DNA of 64,000 nucleotides, from contig CBDAPV010000002.1 of the NCBI GenBank assembly GCA_965198715.1, positions 1,860,001 to 1,924,000 of the forward strand, read 5' to 3'. The notes under the pieces are model-generated. The model searched no databases, had not been told where the DNA came from, and was given only the letters and a program-made list of their open reading frames with translations. Shown here one piece after another: positions 8,186-17,183 of the stretch. A program made the position numbers and the translations under genes. Origin of the DNA: RH-AL1 sp965198715 (GTDB taxonomy: Bacteria; Pseudomonadota; Alphaproteobacteria; Rhizobiales; Beijerinckiaceae). Numbering within the stretch: position 1 is the stretch's first letter; each line of letters opens with the position of its first letter.

Positions 8186-9328
8186 CTAGGCTGGCACGCC
8201 CCTGACTTGATCGATGACCCAGCTCCAGACGCGAACGACCTTGCCCACGCCGTCGGGATCGGCGGCGATCTTCGCGAAGGAGAGGGACACGTCCCGGTTT
8301 AGGCCCACATCGGCCAGACCCGAAGACGACACGGCGGCGAAGCGATCGCGCAGCTCGCGTCGTCGGCCCTCGTCGTCGAAGATGGGTTTGTTGGTCAGCG
8401 ACGAAAGCTGCAGCCAAATCTTGCCCTCGGTCGAGAAATAGACCGGGTTGATCGCGACGTTCTCCGGCCGAAGAAGGGGATAGACCGAGCCGCTCTGCCG
8501 CCCCGTGCCGTAGACGAGCGGCATCCCGCAGGTCTTCAGCCAAGTGAAGATGGCCCGCGCCGCGGCGATCTCCGGGTCGGGGAACTTGCCCTCGATCGCC
8601 TCGAGCACTCGCTCTTCCGTCCAGCGCACGCCCGGCACCGAGGCCGTGCGCTTCTGTGCCGCTTCCTGCGTTTGACCGAACACCATCGGCACCAGGGTGC
8701 GCAGACCCTCGCTGGCAAATTGGCGCAACTCGATCGCAAGAACTTCTGCCGGATCCATCTGCTCGTTCAGGAACTCGACGATACGGCGCAGCTCAGTGGG
8801 GATGTGATCGGCGACGAACAGCATGCGGATGCGGCCGGCCTGCAGGTTTGTCTTCACGTCGCTCCAGAAGGCTTCGGGCGTCCGCTCTGCGTCGAGCAGC
8901 TCGGCGAGCACGCTCTCGCTCGAGCTGCCGACTTGCGCGCAGGTCGTGTCGAGCGCTTTCTGCATGCCGTCGACGGTCCAGAAGGCCTGGCAGTTGGAGG
9001 CGTAATCGAGCATCTGGCCGACCACCTCGCGCCTAAGCCGGCTGTCGCTCTGCCGCTTAACCTCGACAAGAGTGGGGACGCCATCCTGATCGAGGAACAG
9101 ATGATCGATCGACCAGCGAGCGGGATCGGCGGCATGGCCGATGGCTTGCTCCTGTTTCACCAAAACGAAACGGCGCGGATTTTCGGGATCGATTTGGTCG
9201 CCAACTAGGAGCGCGGGGAAGCGCGTCAGCAGCGACTGAAAGTCAAGCTCCGCCGCGAACTGCGCGGGCTGCATCGGGATCAGGGTCTCGTCGTTCTGCA
9301 GGACGAAGACGCCAGGCTGGGATGACAA
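8186..9328 (-). CDS. Uncharacterised protein with PD-(D/E)XK nuclease-like domain
   Basis: The protein has 380 residues. Near the N-terminus, SIDHLFLD (Asp75) and PTLVEVKR (Glu89, Lys91) make the D...E-x-K signature of PD-(D/E)XK phosphodiesterases. The following SDSRLRREVVGQMLDYASN is typical of the DUF91/NucS-like branch of uncharacterised bacterial nuclease-fold proteins. The C-terminal half has no recognised domain. The start is a TTG at 9328 with a weak GAGG about 9 bases upstream. It stands alone, bracketed by two copies of the same palindromic repeat, which suggests an acquired islet. A DNA-cleavage or defence role is possible but not shown. Confidence 0.7.
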   Translation of the reverse strand: MSSQPGVFVLQNDETLIPMQPAQFAAELDFQSLLTRFPALLVGDQIDPENPRRFVLVKQEQAIGHAADPARWSIDHLFLDQDGVPTLVEVKRQSDSRLRREVVGQMLDYASNCQAFWTVDGMQKALDTTCAQVGSSSESVLAELLDAERTPEAFWSDVKTNLQAGRIRMLFVADHIPTELRRIVEFLNEQMDPAEVLAIELRQFASEGLRTLVPMVFGQTQEAAQKRTASVPGVRWTEERVLEAIEGKFPDPEIAAARAIFTWLKTCGMPLVYGTGRQSGSVYPLLRPENVAINPVYFSTEGKIWLQLSSLTNKPIFDDEGRRRELRDRFAAVSSSGLADVGLNRDVSLSFAKIAADPDGVGKVVRVWSWVIDQVRGVPA

Positions 9329-9436
9329 TGGAGAACCTCGTGAAAATCAAATCGGCGCGTCAGCTTCTAATACTTGATGCGCACGCGCCGGCCGCGCCGC
9401 GGCAGACCGAGCCTTCGATGGAACGGCCGACCCGAG

Positions 9437-9521
9437 ACCCTCCAGGAACGATTGTCAATGATCTGCGACCGGCGGAGCCGGCGCCGCTTCGCGGCGTCAT
9501 TGACAAGCGTTCCTGGAGGGT
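9437..9521. repeat. Long inverted repeat (25-bp arms)
   Basis: Arms 9437-9461 and 9497-9521 are complementary over 25 bp with one mismatch (arm core CCTCCAGGAACG). The 35-base spacer contains a small GC hairpin (GCCGCTTCGCGGC). The sequence is distinct from the repeat copies on either side. The rest of 9329-9775 contains only this palindrome and the next repeat; no convincing gene. Confidence 0.8.
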
Positions 9522-9613
9522 TTGCCCTGCCGCCGTGCCATCCAAGGCTCATTCCGCGCGGTCCGCGCCGGGCGTGGGACGCCGATGAAGCAGGCTAGCG
9601 GACCTTACCCAAG

Positions 9614-9746
9614 CTCCTCATGGTGAGGAGGCCCGCAGGGCCGTCTCGAACCACGTACAGTTGTGCCGTGCGGGACGGTCGAGCGGCAAGAGGGTGCGTG
9701 GTTCGAGACGGCGCTTCGCGCCTCCTTACCATGAGGAGCGTGGGTG
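9614..9746. repeat. Intergenic palindromic repeat, copy 2
   Basis: Same element and orientation as 7853-7984. The left arm CTCATGGTGAGGAGGCCCGC and right arm GCGCCTCCTTACCATGAG are nearly identical to copy 1; the central stretch has diverged. It lies just after the end of rimI, whose transcript could run into it and fold there. Confidence 0.85.
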
Positions 9747-9775
9747 AGACCCCATCCGCCCTTCCCCCTGCCCCG

Positions 9776-10276
9776 TCAGCGCAGGCTGCGGCGGAGGATG
9801 AAGGCGAGGGCGGCGTCGCCGTCGGGTTTGCGGTAGTAGGACTTGCGCTCGCCGACGCGCTCGAAGCCGAAGCGCTTGTAGAGGGCCAGCGCGGAGGCGT
9901 TCTGCGCCTCGACCTCGAGGAACCAGCTCTTGGCGCCGGCCTGCTGCAGCTGCTCCATGTTGGCGCGCATCAGCTTGCCGGCGATGCCCTGGCCGCGCTT
10001 CCTCGGCTTGACGGCGATGGTCAGGATCTCGGCCTCGTCGGCGGCGAGCCGGCTCAGGATGAAGCCCTGCACCTCGCCGGCTTTGCCCAAGGCGCCCCCA
10101 GCTTTTCCAAAGGCGCCGTCGGCGTAAGTGGTGGTGGCGGCCAGCAGCGTCTCGAGGTCGTCGGCCGGCCAGGGATAGGTGAAGCACTGGGCGTGGACGC
10201 CTGCCGCCTCCTCCGCGTGGTCGGCGCGGAGGCGAGCGAGGTTGGGGGCGAAGCTCTTCTCGAAGAGACCGAACAT
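9776..10276 (-). CDS. rimI: Ribosomal protein S18-alanine N-acetyltransferase
   Basis: This 166-residue GNAT acetyltransferase has the acetyl-CoA pyrophosphate loop RKRGQGIAGKLM and the RimI-typical FLEVEAQNASALALYKRFGFE and R-x-x-YYRKPDGDA. RimI acetylates the N-terminal alanine of ribosomal protein S18. An unusual short Gly/Ala/Lys repeat (GAFGKAGGALGKAGE) interrupts the region before beta-strand 4. It follows tsaB after 4 nt on the same strand. The tsaB-rimI order is common in bacteria and supports the assignment. Confidence 0.9.
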   Translation of the reverse strand: MFGLFEKSFAPNLARLRADHAEEAAGVHAQCFTYPWPADDLETLLAATTTYADGAFGKAGGALGKAGEVQGFILSRLAADEAEILTIAVKPRKRGQGIAGKLMRANMEQLQQAGAKSWFLEVEAQNASALALYKRFGFERVGERKSYYRKPDGDAALAFILRRSLR

Positions 10277-10280
10277 GGGC

Positions 10281-10973
10281 TCAGGCCGGCTCCGTCGCCG
10301 CCACGGCCGGCGCCGGCTGCGGCTTGGCGTCGGGCGCCTTGAGGTAGAGCGGGCGCGGCGGCGCGCTGCGCGGATCGGCGAGCAGGCCCAGACGCGCCAC
10401 GAAGGTGATGTCGGGCACGATGAGGTCGCCGACGATGTCGGCGGTCAGGCCGCGCTGCCAGGCCTCGATGGCGAGGATCGGCGCGCCGGAGCCGGCGAAG
10501 CGCAGCGGGCCGTCGCCGATCTGGCCGATCGCCTCCTCCTTGGAGGCGAAGCGCGGCGGCACGAAGATCCGGCCGTCGGCGTGGAAGGCGGCGAAATAGA
10601 CGTGGCCGTGGCGCGCGTCGATGGCGACGACCACGGTGCCGGTGCCCTCGTCGAGGATGAGCGGGGCGGCCAGCGCCGCCAGCGTCGACACGCCGACCGC
10701 GGGGATCGACCAGGCCAGCGCGATGGCGCGGGCGGCGGCGATGCCGACGCGCAGCCCGGTGAACGAGCCCGGGCCGACGGTGACGGCGACGCGGTCGAGC
10801 GTGGCGAAGCCGCCGTCCACGCGGCCGATCACCCGCTCGATCAGCGGGATCAGCGCCTCGGCGTGGCCGCGCTCCATGCCCATCGTCTCGGAGGCCTCGG
10901 CCTGGGTCGCGCCCTCGACGAGCACGCAGGCCGAGACCGCCGGAAGGGCCGTATCGATCGCCAGAATCTTCAT
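10281..10973 (-). CDS. tsaB: tRNA t6A biosynthesis protein TsaB
   Basis: TsaB is the ASKHA-fold partner of TsaD needed to make threonylcarbamoyladenosine at position 37 of ANN-decoding tRNAs. The 230-residue protein begins MKILAIDTALPAVSACV, the family start, and contains RGHAEALIPLIERV and GPGSFTGLRVGIAAA. The open frame continues far upstream, but ATG 10973 gives the conserved N-terminus. rimI follows after 4 nt. It is divergent from apaG. Confidence 0.93.
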   Translation of the reverse strand: MKILAIDTALPAVSACVLVEGATQAEASETMGMERGHAEALIPLIERVIGRVDGGFATLDRVAVTVGPGSFTGLRVGIAAARAIALAWSIPAVGVSTLAALAAPLILDEGTGTVVVAIDARHGHVYFAAFHADGRIFVPPRFASKEEAIGQIGDGPLRFAGSGAPILAIEAWQRGLTADIVGDLIVPDITFVARLGLLADPRSAPPRPLYLKAPDAKPQPAPAVAATEPA

Positions 10974-11108
10974 TGCCTCGACTGTGACCGTTTTGCGGTC
11001 GCCGGGCAATCGCTTCTCCGGCCAGGGGGCCCGGTCGAAAGCCCGCGGCAAAAACGTGTTGGCGGCGCGCCCTTCCCAAACGCCCGCGCGCTTCCTAAAA
11101 CCAGCACC

Positions 11109-11534
11109 ATGGACCCAACTTCCCTCGACACCGCCGACGCCATGTACAGCGCCGTGACCCGACACATCGAGATCACCGTCCTGCCGGAGTTCCTGCCCGA
11201 GCGCTCGGACGAGGCGCGCGGCACCTTCTTTTGGGCCTACACGGTGGAGATCGCCAACACCGGCACCAAGGAGGTGCAACTGACGCACCGCCACTGGATC
11301 ATCACCGACGCCGAGGGGCGCCGCGAGGAGGTCCGCGGCGCCGGCGTCGTCGGCGAGCAGCCGGTGCTCAAGCCCGGCGACAGCTTCCGCTACACCTCCG
11401 GCTGCCCGCTGCCGACGCCGTCCGGCTTCATGGCCGGCTCCTACCGCATGGTGGAGGAAGGCGGCGCGGCGTTCGAGGCCGAGATCCCGATGTTCGCGCT
11501 GGACCGCCCGGCGGCGCGGCGCGTGCTGCATTGA
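11109..11534 (+). CDS. apaG: ApaG-domain protein
   Basis: This 141-residue protein is a single immunoglobulin-like ApaG domain. It shows the characteristic FFWAYTVEIANTG, VQLTHRHWIITDA, GEQPVLKPG and YTSGCPLPTPSGFM blocks. ApaG proteins are linked to divalent-cation tolerance in enterobacteria, and the same fold is found in eukaryotic Fbx3; the biochemical role is unclear. ATG 11109 was used; ATG 11142 (MYSAV) is an alternative. Its TGA overlaps the TTG start of argE (ATTGA), so the two are a coupled operon. Confidence 0.9.
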   Translation: MDPTSLDTADAMYSAVTRHIEITVLPEFLPERSDEARGTFFWAYTVEIANTGTKEVQLTHRHWIITDAEGRREEVRGAGVVGEQPVLKPGDSFRYTSGCPLPTPSGFMAGSYRMVEEGGAAFEAEIPMFALDRPAARRVLH

Positions 11535-12706
11535 GCGGGCGCGCGCACCACGGCGCCCCGCGCGCCGCGACCCTCGAGCTGCTGGAGCAGCTGATCGGCT
11601 TCGACACGGTCAGCGACAAGTCCAACCTGGGCCTGGTCGAGCGGGTCGAGGCCTATCTCGCCGGCGAGGGCATCGCCTTCACCCGCGTGCCCAACGCCGC
11701 GGGCGACAAGGCGGCGCTGTTTGCGACCGTCGGCCCGGTGCAGGACGGTGGCGTGCTGCTCTCGGGCCACACCGACGTGGTGCCGGTGAAGGGCCAGCGC
11801 TGGACGGGCGACCCCTTCGCGATGCGCGAGGACGGCGGCCGGCTGTGGGGCCGCGGCAGCTGCGACATGAAGGCCTTCGATGCCATCTGCCTCGCCATGC
11901 TGCCGGTGTTCCGCGACGCCGGGCTGAAACGCCCGATCCACCTGCTGCTGTCCTACGACGAGGAGATCGGCTGCCTCGGCTCGCTCGACACCATCGCCCG
12001 CTTCGGGGTCGACCTGCCCCGCCCGGCGATCTGCATCGTCGGCGAGCCGACCGAGATGAAGGTGGTCAACGCCCACAAGAGCATCGCCAGCTACGTGACG
12101 ACGGTGCACGGCAAGGAGGCGCATTCCTCCAACCCGGCGCTGGGGGCCAACGCCATCGAGGGCGCCTGCGCGCTGGTGACCGAGCTCTACCGCCTGCAGG
12201 CGCGGCTGGAGGCCGAGGGCGACCCCTCCGGGCTGTTCGATCCCGGCTTCTCCACGGTGCACGTCGGCACGATCGAGGGCGGCCACGCCCGCAACATCCT
12301 CGCCCGGGAGTGCCGCTTCGGCTGGGAATTCCGCGGCCTGCCGGGCACCGACCAGAAGACCGCCATCCGCCACATCGAGGATTTCGCCGCCCGCGCGGTG
12401 CTGCCCAGGCTGACGCGGCACGCGGAGGCCTCGATCGAGCATGAGAGGCACGTCGAGGTGCCGGGGCTCGCGGCCGACGAGGGCTCGGCGGCGGAAGTGC
12501 TGGCCAAGCGCCTCGCCCGCACCAACGAGGTCGGTACGGAATCCTTCGCCACCGAGGCCGGGCAGTTCCAGAGGAACGGCATCCCGACCATCGTCTGCGG
12601 TCCCGGCTCCATCCGCCAGGCGCACCAGCCCGACGAGTTCATCACGCTGGAGCAGGTCGACGCCGGGCTCGCCTTCATGCAGCGGCTCGCCGCTGAGCTC
12701 TCCTGA
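11531..12706 (+). CDS. argE: Acetylornithine deacetylase
   Basis: ArgE hydrolyses N2-acetyl-L-ornithine to ornithine in arginine synthesis. M20 zinc-peptidase motifs are complete: SGHTDVVPVKGQRW, GRGSCDMKAFDA and SYDEEIGCLGS, with GEPTEMKVVNAHKS typical of ArgE. The frame is open upstream inside apaG, but no ATG or GTG lies near the domain start. The TTG at 11531, overlapping the apaG stop, gives a 391-residue protein of normal length and is the best choice. Confidence 0.88.
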   Translation: MSGRAHHGAPRAATLELLEQLIGFDTVSDKSNLGLVERVEAYLAGEGIAFTRVPNAAGDKAALFATVGPVQDGGVLLSGHTDVVPVKGQRWTGDPFAMREDGGRLWGRGSCDMKAFDAICLAMLPVFRDAGLKRPIHLLLSYDEEIGCLGSLDTIARFGVDLPRPAICIVGEPTEMKVVNAHKSIASYVTTVHGKEAHSSNPALGANAIEGACALVTELYRLQARLEAEGDPSGLFDPGFSTVHVGTIEGGHARNILARECRFGWEFRGLPGTDQKTAIRHIEDFAARAVLPRLTRHAEASIEHERHVEVPGLAADEGSAAEVLAKRLARTNEVGTESFATEAGQFQRNGIPTIVCGPGSIRQAHQPDEFITLEQVDAGLAFMQRLAAELS

Positions 12707-12848
12707 GCCGGGATCGTATCTTGACGCTGTCACCCGACCTGCCCCCCGAACCAAGCTGAGCCGTCGGCGGCATGCCTTGTTTTGCCCATGCCCGGATGAG
12801 ACGGCTTCAGTCGACGGAACGTGCGAGCCAAGGAACGAACGAGAGCGG

Positions 12849-15365
12849 ATGCCGCCATCCTTCGACCGAGACGACGATGCCTTCGCCGCGCTGCGGCGCG
12901 AAAACGAGACGCTCCGCCAGAGCGAGGCCGAGGTCCGCCTCGCGATGGATCGGCTGCAGTTCGTGCTCGATGAGTCGCGGGTCGGAACCTGGCAGCTGCA
13001 CCTGCCCTCGAAGCAGGTGCACATGTCGGCGACCTGCAAGGCGATCTACGGCTGGCCGCCGGAGGCCGCGTTCCGTCGCGACGACCTGATCGCGGCGATC
13101 CATCCCGACGACCTGCGCGCCTACCAGGCGGCGGTCCGCGCCGCGGTGCACGACAGGGCCGACCTCGAGACCACCTACCGCTTCACCCGCGCCGACGGCG
13201 CGCTGCGCTGGGCGGAGGTGCGCGGCCACGCCATCGACGACGCCGACGGCAACCGCTTGATGCTGTCGGGCATCGTGATCGACGCGACCGAGCGCAAGCT
13301 CACCGAAGCCAGGGTCGCCGAGCAGGAGTCCCGTTATCGCGCCATCACCGATTCGATCGACCAGATGATCTGGTCGACGCAGCCCGACGGCTTCCACGAT
13401 TACTACAACCATCGCTGGTACGAATACACCGGCGTCCCAGAGGGCACGACCGACGGCGACGGCTGGGCCGGAATGTTCCATCCGGAGGATCAGGAGCGCG
13501 CGTTCGCCGGTTGGCGCCGCTGCCTGCCGAGCGGCGAGCCCTACCACATCGAGTACCGGTTGCGGCATCGCTCCGGAGAATACCGCTGGGTGCTCGGCCG
13601 CGCCCAGGCCGTGCGCGACGCCTCCGGCGCGATCGTGCGCTGGTACGGCACCTGCACCGACATCCACGACATCAAGGTCGCCGTCGAGCGCGTGCGCGAG
13701 CTCGAGGAACGCTACCGTCTGGCCTCGCGCGCCACCAACGACGCGATCTGGGACTGGGACCTCGTCGGCGGCCGTCTGATCTGGAACGAGACCCACCGCG
13801 AGCTCTTCGGCCACGACATTCGCAACGCCTCGCTCGCGCTCTGGAGCGAAAAGGTGCACCCCGACGACCACGACCGCGTCGTCGAGAGCCTCCAGGCCGC
13901 GATCGCCGGCGACGCCCAGCGCTGGAGCGCCGACTATCGCTTCCGCCGCGCCGACGGCAGCTACGCCGAGGTGTTCGACCGCGGCTTCCTCGCCCGCGAC
14001 GCCGAGGGCAAGGCGCTGCGCATCATCGGCGCCAAGCAGGACCTCACCGACCGCCGTCAGGCCGAGGCCGATCTGCGCCGCCTCGCCGAGACGCTGGAGG
14101 AACGCGTCATCGAGCGCACCGAGGAGCTCGCCGCTTCCAACCGCCAGCTCGTCGGGCAGATCGAGGAGCGCGAGCGCGTCGCCGGCACGCTGCGCCAGAT
14201 GCAGCGCCTCGAGGCCGTCGGCCAGCTGACCGGCGGCGTCGCCCACGACTTCAACAACCTGCTCACCGTGATCATCGGCAACCTCGGCTTCGTCCAGCGC
14301 GGCATTGCCGGCCACCCCAACGTCGAGAAGCTCACGCGTCGGCTCGGCTTCATGGAGGCGGCGGCCGAACGCGGCGCCAAGCTGACCGCGCAGCTGCTGG
14401 CGTTCTCGCGGCGGCAGCGGCTGGAGCCCAAGCCCATCGACCTCAACGGCGCCGTGGGCAACCTGCGCGACCTGCTGCAGAGCACCATGGGCGGCTCGGT
14501 GCGCATCGAGACCGTGCTCTGCGACCAGCTCTGGTCGGCCTTGGTCGACCCGACGCAGATCGAGCTGGTGATCCTCAACCTCGCGATCAATGCGCGCGAC
14601 GCGATGGCGGTCGGCGGCAGCCTGACCGTCGAGACCAGCAACACCGTGCTGCGCGATCCGCCGCGCCGGCCGGAGGAGCCGGAACCCGGCGAATACGTCG
14701 TCGTCGCCGTCTGCGACACAGGCTACGGCATGAGCGACGAAGTGCGCGCCAAGGCCTTCGAGCCTTTCTTCACCACCAAGGACGTCGGCAAGGGCACCGG
14801 GCTCGGCCTCAGCCAGGTGCTCGGCTTCGCCAAGCAGTCGGGCGGCGGCGTGCGCATCGACAGCCGGTCCGGCGGAGGCACCATTGTGAGGGTGTTCCTG
14901 CCGCGCGCCGGCGAGGTGTGCCACGAAGCATTGCAGCCCGTCGCCGCCGATGCGCCACAGCGACGAGACGGCATGGTGGTGCTGCTGATCGACGACGACA
15001 CCGCCGTGCGCGAGGTCACCGCCGAGATCCTACGCGAGGCCGACTTCCACGTCATCGAGGCGGGGAGCGGCGGCGCCGGGCTGGAGGCGCTCGACCGCAC
15101 CGAGGTCGTCGACGTGCTGCTGGTGGATTTCGCGATGCCCGGCATGAACGGCGCCGAGGTGGCGCGCGAGGCGCAGCTGCGACGCCCGGGGCTGCCGACG
15201 CTGTTCGTCACCGGCTACGCCGATCTCGACGCCATCCGCTCGGTCGGAGAGGAGCGCATCGTCGCCAAGCCCTTCCAGCCGTCACGGCTGTTCCAGGCGA
15301 TCGAGCACGTGCTCGGCGTCGCCCCGGCGGCGCCGCCCGACAACGTGGTCCGGCTGCGCGGCTGA
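12849..15365 (+). CDS. PAS-domain hybrid sensor histidine kinase
   Basis: The 838-residue protein has no membrane segment or signal peptide, so it should sense a cytosolic cue. Three PAS (fold-3 type) domains with PAC motifs lie at about 35-150, 160-280 and 285-405. A coiled coil follows (about 405-450), then a HisKA domain with phospho-acceptor His466 in VAHDFNN. The HATPase domain has N and G boxes (LNLAINARDAM, GTGLGLSQVLG), and a C-terminal receiver spans about 709-838 with phospho-acceptor Asp760 in LLVDFAMPG. The upstream start options are rejected because ATG 12849 begins the conserved region. No partner regulator is adjacent; the signal is unknown. Confidence 0.9.
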   Translation: MPPSFDRDDDAFAALRRENETLRQSEAEVRLAMDRLQFVLDESRVGTWQLHLPSKQVHMSATCKAIYGWPPEAAFRRDDLIAAIHPDDLRAYQAAVRAAVHDRADLETTYRFTRADGALRWAEVRGHAIDDADGNRLMLSGIVIDATERKLTEARVAEQESRYRAITDSIDQMIWSTQPDGFHDYYNHRWYEYTGVPEGTTDGDGWAGMFHPEDQERAFAGWRRCLPSGEPYHIEYRLRHRSGEYRWVLGRAQAVRDASGAIVRWYGTCTDIHDIKVAVERVRELEERYRLASRATNDAIWDWDLVGGRLIWNETHRELFGHDIRNASLALWSEKVHPDDHDRVVESLQAAIAGDAQRWSADYRFRRADGSYAEVFDRGFLARDAEGKALRIIGAKQDLTDRRQAEADLRRLAETLEERVIERTEELAASNRQLVGQIEERERVAGTLRQMQRLEAVGQLTGGVAHDFNNLLTVIIGNLGFVQRGIAGHPNVEKLTRRLGFMEAAAERGAKLTAQLLAFSRRQRLEPKPIDLNGAVGNLRDLLQSTMGGSVRIETVLCDQLWSALVDPTQIELVILNLAINARDAMAVGGSLTVETSNTVLRDPPRRPEEPEPGEYVVVAVCDTGYGMSDEVRAKAFEPFFTTKDVGKGTGLGLSQVLGFAKQSGGGVRIDSRSGGGTIVRVFLPRAGEVCHEALQPVAADAPQRRDGMVVLLIDDDTAVREVTAEILREADFHVIEAGSGGAGLEALDRTEVVDVLLVDFAMPGMNGAEVAREAQLRRPGLPTLFVTGYADLDAIRSVGEERIVAKPFQPSRLFQAIEHVLGVAPAAPPDNVVRLRG

Positions 15366-15398
15366 CCAGGCACCACGCCAAACCATGCTCGTTCGGCC

Positions 15399-16301
15399 AT
15401 GATCATCCGTCCCAAGCCCACCGTGTGGGACGTGCTCTTCACGCTGAAGGGCTCGATCGCCAAGCACATCGCGCTGCGGCTCGTGACGATCACGGCGATC
15501 GCCTGCCTCGTCACGGAATGGGCGGGGATCCATCCTGCCGCCTTCGCCAAGCTCGCCACAGCCCCGTTCACGCTGGTCGGCCTGTCGCTCTCGATCTTCA
15601 TGAGCTTTCGCAACAGCGCCTGCTACGACCGCTGGTGGGAGGGCCGCAAGCAATGGGGCCAGCTCGTCGTCGAGGTGCGCTGCCTGCTGCGCGAGAGTCT
15701 GGCCTTCTCGTCCGATCCGGGCCGCGCACCGATGCTGCGCGCGGTCTGCGGCTTCGCCCACGCCCTGGCGGCGCGGCTGCGCGACGGCGACGAGCGTGCC
15801 GCCGCGGCGCCCTGGATGCCGGCGGGCTTTCCCGCCGGCGCGGCGCCCAACGTCACCGACGCGGCGCTGCTGGAGGTGGGGCGCCTGGCCCAGGACCTCG
15901 TCGCCCGCGGCGTGGTGTCGGAATGGCGCTACCAGATCCTCGATGCGCGGCTCGTCGCGATGAGCGGCGTGCACACCGCCTGTGAGCGCATCAAGGGCAC
16001 GCCGCTGCCCTTCGCCTACACGCTGCTGCTGCACCGCACCGCCTACCTGTTCTGTTGCCTGCTGCCCTTCGGCCTGGCAGCGCCGCTGGGCTGGGCGACG
16101 CCGCTCGCCACCGCCATCGTCGGCTACACGTTCTTCGGCCTCGACGCGCTCGGCGAGGAGCTAGAAGACCCGTTCGGCACCGACGCCAACGACCTGCCGC
16201 TCGATGCGCTGGTGCGCGTCATGGAGCGCGAGATATTGGCCGCGCTCGGCGAGACCGAGCTGCCGCCGGTGCTACAGCCGGTGGATTACCTGCTGCTCTG
16301 A
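15399..16301 (+). CDS. Bestrophin-family membrane protein
   Basis: This 300-residue membrane protein has the bestrophin (formerly UPF0187) signature SFRNSACYDRWWEGRKQWG after the second hydrophobic segment. The C-terminal block GEELEDPFGTDANDLPLD is typical. Family members form pentameric chloride or other ion channels; bacterial ones vary in selectivity. Hydrophobic segments lie at about 23-45, 48-70, 205-225 and 230-245. It starts 33 nt after the histidine kinase gene and may be co-transcribed with it. Confidence 0.9.
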   Translation: MIIRPKPTVWDVLFTLKGSIAKHIALRLVTITAIACLVTEWAGIHPAAFAKLATAPFTLVGLSLSIFMSFRNSACYDRWWEGRKQWGQLVVEVRCLLRESLAFSSDPGRAPMLRAVCGFAHALAARLRDGDERAAAAPWMPAGFPAGAAPNVTDAALLEVGRLAQDLVARGVVSEWRYQILDARLVAMSGVHTACERIKGTPLPFAYTLLLHRTAYLFCCLLPFGLAAPLGWATPLATAIVGYTFFGLDALGEELEDPFGTDANDLPLDALVRVMEREILAALGETELPPVLQPVDYLLL

Positions 16302-17183
16302 TGAGCAGCGTCGTTACGAGGCTTGCGTAAGCGCGAGCCCGTGAATCGGCGAGCCTCGTACCTACCTTTGATAAACTGGAGCTTAGCCAAAACCTTGCAG
16401 CAGGTGATGAGCTTGATTGATGAAAAAACCTTACCTATGTTAGGTGGCCTTTTTCAAAAACGATTTCTCATGTTTAGTAAGATCCGGTACTTTCTCGAGA
16501 CACCAAGCCGCATCAAGGCTCAGATGCTTTATGCTTTGGAGGATCGAAAACGACGTCTTGGCCACCCTCCGTATTTTGCGCACGCGTATCACCAGAACGC
16601 TGCGCTCAACGATTTTTGCCGTGTCAGCTTTAGCTTTGCTGATTATGGTTCCATTTCTGCTATGGAAGCTTTCAGGATTGATCGTAGGATTTGGGCCCAA
16701 CTTGAAGCCTGAGGCAATCGCGATGGCTCCAGCGATCGAGTTAGAAGCGTCCACACGGCAGGCAGCCGACCTTGCGAGCAAACAGATCGTGAGAGCTTTC
16801 TGCCCGCCCGTCGCAGCCATCCGATTGCGTCCAGAGACGACCCAAACAGACGATCCGCCACGGACGATTAGGTGTTCGGACGGCACGTGGAGCTCGGCGA
16901 CGCGACGAAGCGGCGCCTGCTCTTCGCATGGAGGGATCGCGCTTGATCCCTATCCTTACGCACAGACCTCTAAGCCATCTGTCAGTAGATCTGTCGACGG
17001 ATCAGCGTCTAAGAGTGAGGCAAGTCGGGCTTCTCGCTCATGCAGTGACGGCTCGTCGAGCTCTGCGGGTCGAGGGGCCTGCTCGCACCATGGCGGGCTG
17101 GTTTCCGCTTCGCGCGCACGGCGCCCACGCTCCATAAGATCGCGAGATAGGAGATAGCGGCGGCGGAAAACCGCGTTAATGAC
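16302..17183. other. AT-richer stretch with overlapping short open frames; no confident gene
   Basis: About 880 bases, especially 16320-16720, are visibly lower in G+C than the flanking genes. Two rightward open frames overlap in different phases. One (16323-16712, 129 codons) includes SLIDEKTLPMLGGLFQKRF. The other (16444-17157, 237 codons) includes a strongly hydrophobic segment (STIFAVSALALLIMVPFLLW) and then turns Ser/Arg-rich. Neither has a clear ribosome-binding site or a recognised family. It may be foreign or decayed DNA. Nothing else was recognised. Confidence 0.4.

Noticed and set aside
7853..9746. CRISPR array
   Set aside because: Only two repeat copies, 130 bp long and 1.6 kb apart; no regular spacer pattern anywhere in the window.
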